This document shows, in pieces, positions 40,821 through 46,699 of a DNA stretch of 46,699 bases. The notes under the pieces are model-generated. The model was given only the letters and a program-made list of their open reading frames with translations, was not told where the DNA came from and did no database searches. Positions within the stretch are counted from its first letter, which is position 1, and each line of letters begins with the position of its first letter. The position numbers and the translations under genes are program-made. The stretch is from Sphingobacteriaceae bacterium. GTDB taxonomy: Bacteria; Bacteroidota; Bacteroidia; Sphingobacteriales; Sphingobacteriaceae. The DNA lies in the NCBI GenBank assembly GCA_947459195.1, contig CANHCS010000010.1, positions 1-46,699 of the forward strand, written 5' to 3'.

Positions 40821-42632
40821 TTAAAGCTTAAGCCATTTTTTTCGGAGTGCCAATTGTTTTTCTGTTGGCTGTTCAAGGCTCAAGATTTTATATTTCACAG
40901 CCGGATTACGCATGAGTTTGATAGGCAATAGTTGCTCCATGCCATCTCTAAAAACACCCAGTTTAACCTCATCGCCCACTTGTTTGGTCGCAAAAAACTT
41001 CTCCGCATCACGAGGAGCAAAACTTGGTTTTTCACCATCAATGGTTCTTAATTCGTCGTTCACATTTAGGCCAAATTTCCATGCCGGACTATCTCTAAGC
41101 ACACTTGAAACCAGCAATTTACCCTCTCTCACAATAAAACTGGCACCGAGGTAAGCTTCATTCTTTTGTGCATTTTCATCAATTACATCAAAACCGGCGT
41201 AAGCAAAATATTGTTTATAATCTACCGGAGCAACCCCGTATACGAAATCGTCATAAAAACGACCAAAAGATTGACCTGCCACTTTTTCAACCATCGCCTT
41301 GAACTCAGCGTCAGTGTAACCACGGTTTACTTTCTGATAATATAGATCATAAACAGCTTTCATTACATCATCCAAGCCCTTTTGTGTATTGGTGGCGTTC
41401 AATATTTCTAAATCCATCAGCATAGCGATCAAAGCACCCTTATCATAATAAGAGATGCTGGAGTTTCTTGAATTTTCGTTAGGTCTGTAATACTTGATCC
41501 ATGCATCAAAGCTGGCCTCACTTGCCGATTGATATTTATTCCCGGGTTGGTTATCAATCAGGTTCATGCCAGCGGCCAAAACCTCTAAATACTTTTCAAG
41601 ATTGTAGAAACCTGCCCTTCTAACCAACAAATTGTCGTAATGTGCGGTAAAGCCTTCTGCAATCCAAAGATTGCTGGTATAATTTTCAGCATCGTAATTA
41701 AAAGGCCCTAATGCGGCAGGACGCATTCTTTTCACATTCCAAAGGTGGAAATATTCATGAGCAACCAAGCTGAGGAAGCCCAGGTAGGTATTTTCGTTGG
41801 TATAACCCATTCTGGTAGCGCCCAATACGGTAGAGTTAAGATGCTCTAAACCACCTCCACCATTGGCATAATTGTGCACGATGAACGCATAATATTTGTT
41901 AGGGTTGATACCAAAAATAGAGGTACACTCCTCCACAATGCGGGCCATGTCTTTCTTCAAGCGTTCTTTGTCATAATTACCTCCTCCATACATGGCTACC
42001 TCGTGTCTCACACCGGAAGCGGTAAATTCAAAAATATCCTGATTACCAACCTCAATTGGTGAATCAAAAAGCACATCAAAATTGGGGGCCTGATAAGTAA
42101 ATGCTTTTCCTGCTACCGGTTCTAATCCGGTAGTAACCTTCGACCAGGTTTGAAAAGGTTTGATTGTTACCGTCGAAGATTGATTGAGTGCCCCGTCAGG
42201 ATACATAAAAATTCCTGTCGGCGATAAAAAAGCATGTGAAGCGTCCACAAAACTGGTTCTAACTGAAATTTCGAAAGCATAGACCCGGTAATTGATACGA
42301 ATCTGGTCTTTCTTGTTCGCTTGAATTCGCCAAGTATTTTTATTGATCTTTTCAGCACGTAAAGACTGGCCCTTAGCATCAACTGCCTTAAACCCTTCTA
42401 CATTTTTTGCGAATTCTCTTACTAGATAAGATCCTGGCGCCCAAACAGGCATTTTTACATCAACATATGATTGCTTGTTACCCACAATTTGCATTTGCAC
42501 ATCGGCATAATGTGCCTGTGGTTCAGTAAAAGAAACTTCGAAAGCAATGCGACTTTGCGCTGAGGCGATACCAGCTGATATTCCCATCATTAGGAGCGAG
42601 ATTTGGAGTCCGAATTTGATTAATTTTTTCAT
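40821..42632 (-). CDS. M61-family (glycyl aminopeptidase-like) metallopeptidase with PDZ domain
   Basis: 603 residues from ATG 42632. A longer frame to 42716 is rejected because it adds 28 residues before a normal signal peptide (KKLIKFGLQISLLMMGISAGIASAQ). The zinc motif HEYFH is in SLVAHEYFHLWNVKRMRP, and the third ligand Glu in WIAEGFTAHYDNLLVRRAG. The N-terminal beta-rich region (VKMPVWAPGSYLVREFAKNVEGF) is typical of M61. A C-terminal PDZ domain (about 490-590) has LLVSSVLRDSPAWKFGLNVNDELRTIDGE. A periplasmic peptidase that probably prefers N-terminal Gly or Ala. Confidence 0.9.
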   Translation of the reverse strand: MKKLIKFGLQISLLMMGISAGIASAQSRIAFEVSFTEPQAHYADVQMQIVGNKQSYVDVKMPVWAPGSYLVREFAKNVEGFKAVDAKGQSLRAEKINKNTWRIQANKKDQIRINYRVYAFEISVRTSFVDASHAFLSPTGIFMYPDGALNQSSTVTIKPFQTWSKVTTGLEPVAGKAFTYQAPNFDVLFDSPIEVGNQDIFEFTASGVRHEVAMYGGGNYDKERLKKDMARIVEECTSIFGINPNKYYAFIVHNYANGGGGLEHLNSTVLGATRMGYTNENTYLGFLSLVAHEYFHLWNVKRMRPAALGPFNYDAENYTSNLWIAEGFTAHYDNLLVRRAGFYNLEKYLEVLAAGMNLIDNQPGNKYQSASEASFDAWIKYYRPNENSRNSSISYYDKGALIAMLMDLEILNATNTQKGLDDVMKAVYDLYYQKVNRGYTDAEFKAMVEKVAGQSFGRFYDDFVYGVAPVDYKQYFAYAGFDVIDENAQKNEAYLGASFIVREGKLLVSSVLRDSPAWKFGLNVNDELRTIDGEKPSFAPRDAEKFFATKQVGDEVKLGVFRDGMEQLLPIKLMRNPAVKYKILSLEQPTEKQLALRKKWLKL

Positions 42633-42648
42633 GAAATATGCTTTGAAA

Positions 42649-42676
42649 CAAAAGTAGTTTTTATATCGAAATTCAA
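42649..42676 (-). promoter_or_regulatory. Promoter of the M61 peptidase gene
   Basis: Minus strand TTG (42676-42674), 17-nt spacer, TACTTTTG (42656-42649), then 16 nt to the ATG at 42632. Both elements fit the Bacteroidota consensus. Confidence 0.65.
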
Positions 42677-42740
42677 AAATTATCGTTTTGAATTTGCTGT
42701 AATTTATTGGATACAAATGATTTTTTCACCATAAAAGCGG

Positions 42741-42748
42741 TAGTTTTG
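42741..42748 (+). promoter_or_regulatory. TAnnTTTG promoter box of the RND efflux genes
   Basis: TAGTTTTG, 42 nt before the ATG at 42791. No TTG at the usual spacing (the nearest is 31 nt upstream). Confidence 0.45.
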
Positions 42749-42790
42749 AACTCCTAAAAAACAGTATTCCTACGTAATATCATTCTTCAA

Positions 42791-43873
42791 ATGAAAAAAA
42801 GAAATATCATTTACCTGATCCTGGCTCTTACACTCATTTCTGCCATTGTTTATAGAATCATTAAAAACAAAGAAAATGGTGGCGGTCAACAAGCTGGAGG
42901 TAAATCAGGCGGGAAAAATGGAGCAAGGATGCCAGCTACCAAAGTAAGCGGCATGGTGGTCGCTTATAGCGAATTTACCGATCAGTTATCGGTAATTGGC
43001 ACGGTGGAGGCTAACGAGCAAATTGATATCAGAGCCGAAATAGCCGGTTTGGTGAAAGGAATCCATTTTCAGGAAGGAACTACAGTAAGCAAAGGGCAGC
43101 TCTTGATAAAAATAAACGACACGGAGCTACAAGCACAACTCAAACAGGCTTTAAGCAAGGAAAAGTTGGCGGCAGAAACTGAAACGAGAGCCAAACAGCT
43201 GCTAAAAAAAGAAGCCATCAGCCAGGAAGAATATGAGGTAGCTTTTGCCGAATTGACCAGTTTAAAAGCTCAAACAGAACTGATTAGAGCGCAGTTGTCT
43301 AAAACGGCTATTCGTGCCCCTTTCAGCGGTAAAATCGGATTGAGGGCCATTTCTGTTGGAGAATATGTGACGCCTTCAACTAACATTGCGAAATTGACCA
43401 ATGCCAATCCGGTAAAAATCAGTTTTTCAATCCCCGAAAAATATGCGAACCAGGTGAAGAAAAATACGAAGATCAGTTTTAGCGCTGCCGGCACTCAAAA
43501 GAAATATGAAGCAAGTGTTTTCGCGGTTGAACCCAGCGTTGAAACGAGCACACGTACCCTGCAACTTAAGGCGCTGGCAAGCAACGCCAATGGCGAACTC
43601 CTACCCGGCACTTTTGCAAAAATCAATTTGACCTTAGAAAGTTTTAAAAATGCTATTCTGATTCCTACCCAATCCATCATTCCGGTTTTAAAAGGGAAAA
43701 AGGTTTTTGTTACCGAAAATGGTATGGCCAAAGAAGTAATGGTGGAAACCGGCTCAAGAACCGATAAGAATGTACTGATCCTTTCTGGCTTAAAACCTGG
43801 GGATACCGTACTGACGAGCGGCATGATGTCATTGAAAGCAGAAAGTCCGGTTAAAGTAAGCATTGTAAAATAG
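42791..43873 (+). CDS. RND efflux periplasmic adaptor (membrane fusion protein)
   Basis: 360 residues. An N-terminal membrane anchor (IIYLILALTLISAIVYRII), then a Gly/Lys-rich linker. The lipoyl half-motifs are VEANEQIDIRAEIAGLVKGIHFQEGTTVSKGQLLIKIND and AIRAPFSGKIGLRAISVGEYV, with a helical hairpin between them (~105-165). Beta-barrel and membrane-proximal domains follow (GTFAKINLTLESFKNAILIPTQSI, GLKPGDTVLTSGMM). It bridges the inner-membrane pump to an outer-membrane channel. The pump gene begins 2 nt downstream. Confidence 0.93.
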   Translation: MKKRNIIYLILALTLISAIVYRIIKNKENGGGQQAGGKSGGKNGARMPATKVSGMVVAYSEFTDQLSVIGTVEANEQIDIRAEIAGLVKGIHFQEGTTVSKGQLLIKINDTELQAQLKQALSKEKLAAETETRAKQLLKKEAISQEEYEVAFAELTSLKAQTELIRAQLSKTAIRAPFSGKIGLRAISVGEYVTPSTNIAKLTNANPVKISFSIPEKYANQVKKNTKISFSAAGTQKKYEASVFAVEPSVETSTRTLQLKALASNANGELLPGTFAKINLTLESFKNAILIPTQSIIPVLKGKKVFVTENGMAKEVMVETGSRTDKNVLILSGLKPGDTVLTSGMMSLKAESPVKVSIVK

Positions 43874-43875
43874 AC

Positions 43876-46699
43876 ATGAGTTTATCCAGCACCAGTATCC
43901 AGCGCCCCGTTCTGGCCATTGTGATGAACCTCACCTTGGTTTTATTCGGTTTAATTGGTTTTCATTTTTTAGGAGTCAGAGAATTTCCTTCTATTGATCC
44001 GCCGGTGGTATCGGTAAGGACCGCCTACCCGGGTGCAAATGCCGATGTAATTGAGTCACAAATCACCGAACCTTTAGAAAAAGCGATCAATAGTATTGAT
44101 GGGGTTAGAAATATTTCTTCATCCAGCAACCAGGGCTCGAGTAACATTACGGTCGAATTTAATTTAGGTAAAGACCTGGAAGAAGCGGCAAATGACGTAA
44201 GAGATAAAGTTTCGCAAGCTACCCGATCATTACCAAAAGACATTGATGGAATGCCGGTGGTTTCTAAAGCTGATGCCAATTCGGAGCCGATCATTTCTAT
44301 GACGCTCGAAAGCGATACCCGCAACCAGTTGGCCATCAGCGATTATGCAGAAAATGTATTGGCTCAAAGATTACAAACCATCCCTGGGGTGAGCAACGTG
44401 AATATTTGGGGCCAAAAACGCATTGCCATGCGCTTGTGGATCGATCCCGCCAGGATGTCGGCTTACCGCATTACCGCCCTGGATGTAAAAAATGCACTCG
44501 ATAAAGAAAATATTGAATTGCCCTCCGGTAAAATCACCGGCGAAGCTACCGAACTGACGGTACGAACCCTCGGAAACCTTTCGAGTGAAGAGGATTTCAA
44601 TCAGCTGATCATCAAAAATGACGGCGTAAACATTATTCGTTTGCGTGATATCGGTTCAGCAGTCATTGCCCCGGAGAATGAAGAAACCATGTTGCGCAAA
44701 TCAGGGAAGCCGATGATCGCCTTGGCAATAGTTCCTCAACCGGGAGCTAATTTTTTGGATATCTCTACAGAATTTTACAAAAGATATGAGCAGCTGAAGA
44801 AGGATCTGCCCAAGGATTTCAAGCTAGATATCGCCATTGATTCTACCTTATTCATTAAACAATCCATCAATGAGGTAGCCGAAACATTGATCTTATCATT
44901 GGTCTTGGTCATTCTGATCATTTATCTGTTCTTCCGCGATTGGAGTATAGCCATCCGTCCGCTCATCGACATCCCTGTATCGCTCATTGCCACTTTCTTT
45001 ATCATGTACCTTTTTGGCTATTCCATCAACGTGCTGACTTTATTGGCAGTTGTATTGGCGACAGGACTGGTGGTAGATGACGGTATCGTAGTAACAGAAA
45101 ATATTTTTAAAAAAATTGAAGAAGGTTATTCGCCTGTAGAAGCCGCCATCAAAGGGTCTAACGAAATTTTCTTTGCAGTCATCTCAATTTCCATTACGCT
45201 GGCAGCTGTTTTCCTGCCGGTGATATTTTTGGAAGGATTTGTTGGACGACTTTTCCGCGAGTTTGGAGTAACGATCGGGGCGGCAGTACTCATTTCTGCC
45301 TTCGTTTCATTGACACTTACCCCAATGCTGAACGCCTACTTGATGAAAGGGCACCAAAAGAAAAGTAAATTTTATGAGCTAACGGAGCCTTATTTCGTCA
45401 AGATGACGAATGCCTATCAGCAATCGCTCGAAAAATTTCTATTAGGCCCTCGACGTGCTTTCTTTATTTTAATTGGTTGTGTGGGAATGATCGCACTGTT
45501 CTGGGTCTTATTACAAAAAGAAACGGCTCCTTACGATGATCGTGCCGCTATTAACATGCAAATTTCTGCTCCGGAAGGCGCCTCTTACGAGTACACCGAC
45601 AATTTTGTACTCAAGCTGTCACAAATGATTGAAGACTCCATCCCGGAAAGAAGAATCAATTTAACCGTAACTGCCCCGGGGTTTTCAGGAAGTGGAGCCG
45701 CCAATACCGGCTTCATCAGATTGCGTTTGTTTGAAAAAGAAACAAGAGAGCGTTCTCAATCTGAAATTACAGACTACCTCAGTAAAGTTACCAAGGGATA
45801 TGCTGAGGCAAAAACCTTTGTGGTGCAGCAACCCACTATTTCTGTAAACCGCCGTGGCGGTCTGCCGGTAAATTACATCATCCAGGCTCCTAATTTTGAG
45901 AGTTTGAGAGAGAAATTGCCTCAATTCATGGAATCGGTTTCTCAGGATCCAACTTTTACCGTAAGTGATGCCAATTTAAAATTCAATAAACCGGAGATTA
46001 ACCTTTCTATTGATCGTGAAAAAGCAAAAAATCTGGGTGTATCGGTTTTAGATATAGCTCAAACGCTTCAATTTGCACTCAGTGGTCAGCGTTTCGCTTA
46101 TTTCATCATGAACGGAAAGCAATATCAGGTAATTGGCCAATATGAGCGAGGCGACCGTAATGAACCGACCGACTTGACTACCATTTTCGTGAGGAATAAT
46201 CAAGGAGAACTTATCCAATTAGATAATTTGGTGAAGATGGAGGAGCTGAGCAGCCCTCCTCAATTGTACCATAATAACCGATTTGTTTCAGCTACCGTAT
46301 CGGCCGGACTTGCTCCAGGTAAAAGTATTGGTGACGGCATCGATGCAATGGATCGTATTGCTGAAAAAGTATTGGATGATCGTTTTTCTACCGACTTAGG
46401 CGGAGAATCAAGAGATTTCAAGGAAAGCTCATCAAATACACTTTTTGCATTCGGATTGGCTCTTTTACTGATTTATTTGATCCTTTCCGCCCAGTTTGAG
46501 AGTTTCGTCGATCCTGTGATCATTATTCTGACAGTGCCTATGGCAGTTGCCGGTGCCTTTTTCTCTCTTTGGCTATTTGGCCAAACCTGGAACATTTTTA
46601 GCCAGATCGGGACCATCATGCTCATTGGTTTGGTAACAAAAAATGGAATTCTAATCGTCGAATTTGCCAACCAATTGAAAGAGCAGGGAATGAGTGTGC
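43876..46699 (+). CDS. RND-family inner-membrane efflux pump (AcrB/HAE1 type), 3' end cut by the window
   Basis: ATG 43876 opens a frame that stays open to the window end: 941 codons of an expected ~1020-1050. Opening: LSSTSIQRPVLAIVMNLTLVLFG, then GVREFPSIDPPVVSVRTAYPGAN, the classic RND start. The proton-relay membrane segment has VLATGLVVDDGIVVTENIFKKIEEG with paired Asp residues. The periplasmic loops and the second membrane block (ALLLIYLILSAQFES, IGTIMLIGLVTKNGILIVEFANQL) are in place. It pumps drugs or other toxic compounds out using the proton gradient. The outer-membrane channel gene is not in the window and may follow. Confidence 0.93.
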   Translation, partial: MSLSSTSIQRPVLAIVMNLTLVLFGLIGFHFLGVREFPSIDPPVVSVRTAYPGANADVIESQITEPLEKAINSIDGVRNISSSSNQGSSNITVEFNLGKDLEEAANDVRDKVSQATRSLPKDIDGMPVVSKADANSEPIISMTLESDTRNQLAISDYAENVLAQRLQTIPGVSNVNIWGQKRIAMRLWIDPARMSAYRITALDVKNALDKENIELPSGKITGEATELTVRTLGNLSSEEDFNQLIIKNDGVNIIRLRDIGSAVIAPENEETMLRKSGKPMIALAIVPQPGANFLDISTEFYKRYEQLKKDLPKDFKLDIAIDSTLFIKQSINEVAETLILSLVLVILIIYLFFRDWSIAIRPLIDIPVSLIATFFIMYLFGYSINVLTLLAVVLATGLVVDDGIVVTENIFKKIEEGYSPVEAAIKGSNEIFFAVISISITLAAVFLPVIFLEGFVGRLFREFGVTIGAAVLISAFVSLTLTPMLNAYLMKGHQKKSKFYELTEPYFVKMTNAYQQSLEKFLLGPRRAFFILIGCVGMIALFWVLLQKETAPYDDRAAINMQISAPEGASYEYTDNFVLKLSQMIEDSIPERRINLTVTAPGFSGSGAANTGFIRLRLFEKETRERSQSEITDYLSKVTKGYAEAKTFVVQQPTISVNRRGGLPVNYIIQAPNFESLREKLPQFMESVSQDPTFTVSDANLKFNKPEINLSIDREKAKNLGVSVLDIAQTLQFALSGQRFAYFIMNGKQYQVIGQYERGDRNEPTDLTTIFVRNNQGELIQLDNLVKMEELSSPPQLYHNNRFVSATVSAGLAPGKSIGDGIDAMDRIAEKVLDDRFSTDLGGESRDFKESSSNTLFAFGLALLLIYLILSAQFESFVDPVIIILTVPMAVAGAFFSLWLFGQTWNIFSQIGTIMLIGLVTKNGILIVEFANQLKEQGMSV

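Noticed and set aside
1-46699. CRISPR arrays, tRNA or rRNA genes, insertion sequences
   Set aside because: No spaced direct repeats, cloverleaf-like intergenic segments or transposase-like frames were seen by reading; genes are packed with short gaps.

Overview
The window is a stretch of Bacteroidota chromosome, most like a Sphingobacteriaceae-type member (the Pedobacter group and relatives). This rests on moderate GC, on promoters of the TAnnTTTG type instead of the E. coli -10 box, on few Shine-Dalgarno sites, and on typical family content: lamin-tail/FlgD-like surface protein, short-chain threonine dehydrogenase, CruF/CrtD carotenoid genes, thrombospondin-3/OmpA porin-like protein. The genus cannot be fixed from sequence reading alone. 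I saw no phage, insertion sequence, CRISPR array, tRNA or rRNA gene.

Layout. 1-3050: 3' end of a surface protein, then L-threonine 3-dehydrogenase and a YebC-family protein. 3082-8131 (minus): a gene chain of 2Fe-2S ferredoxin, CrtD-like desaturase, PlsC-like acyltransferase, family 2 glycosyltransferase and CruF-like hydratase, ending in ispH. It looks like a tailoring pathway for an acylated carotenoid glycoside, coupled to isoprenoid supply. 8214-10434: a TIGR01777 epimerase-like protein and a photolyase. 10444-17359 (minus): an FKBP lipoprotein, then marR-fadN-fadA-fadE, a fatty acid beta-oxidation operon whose promoter carries two near-identical palindromes. 17477-18916: rhodanese, small membrane protein, SPFH protein.

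18913-24687 holds a dipeptide epimerase, an unrecognised protein resembling a decayed HNH nuclease, a rhomboid protease, an M14 carboxypeptidase and peptidase T. 24778-28620 is a tight operon of a glycosyltransferase, a GH1-like/RmlD-like fusion protein and a SET-domain methyltransferase. 28666-31615 (minus) holds glutaminyl-tRNA synthetase, a hotdog thioesterase and a YciE/YciF-like protein; a candidate structured leader RNA lies just upstream of the last. 31765-34509: a stand-alone cobalamin-binding protein, an enoyl-CoA hydratase and a sigma-54-dependent response regulator. 34585-38357: an OmpA-family protein, an AI-2E-type permease and a YtxH/holin-like/coiled-coil trio reminiscent of E. 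coli yqjD-yqjE-yqjK. 38354-46699: long-chain acyl-CoA synthetase, a small outer-membrane protein, an M61 peptidase, and an RND efflux adaptor with the start of its inner-membrane pump.

The gene content is mostly housekeeping. The points most worth following up are the carotenoid tailoring chain, the two-operator fad promoter, the candidate RNA at about 29273-29385, the fusion/SET operon, and a group of genes whose promoters sit so close to the start codon that the mRNA should be leaderless. Homology calls are from recognition of motifs and family appearance; no database search was run.
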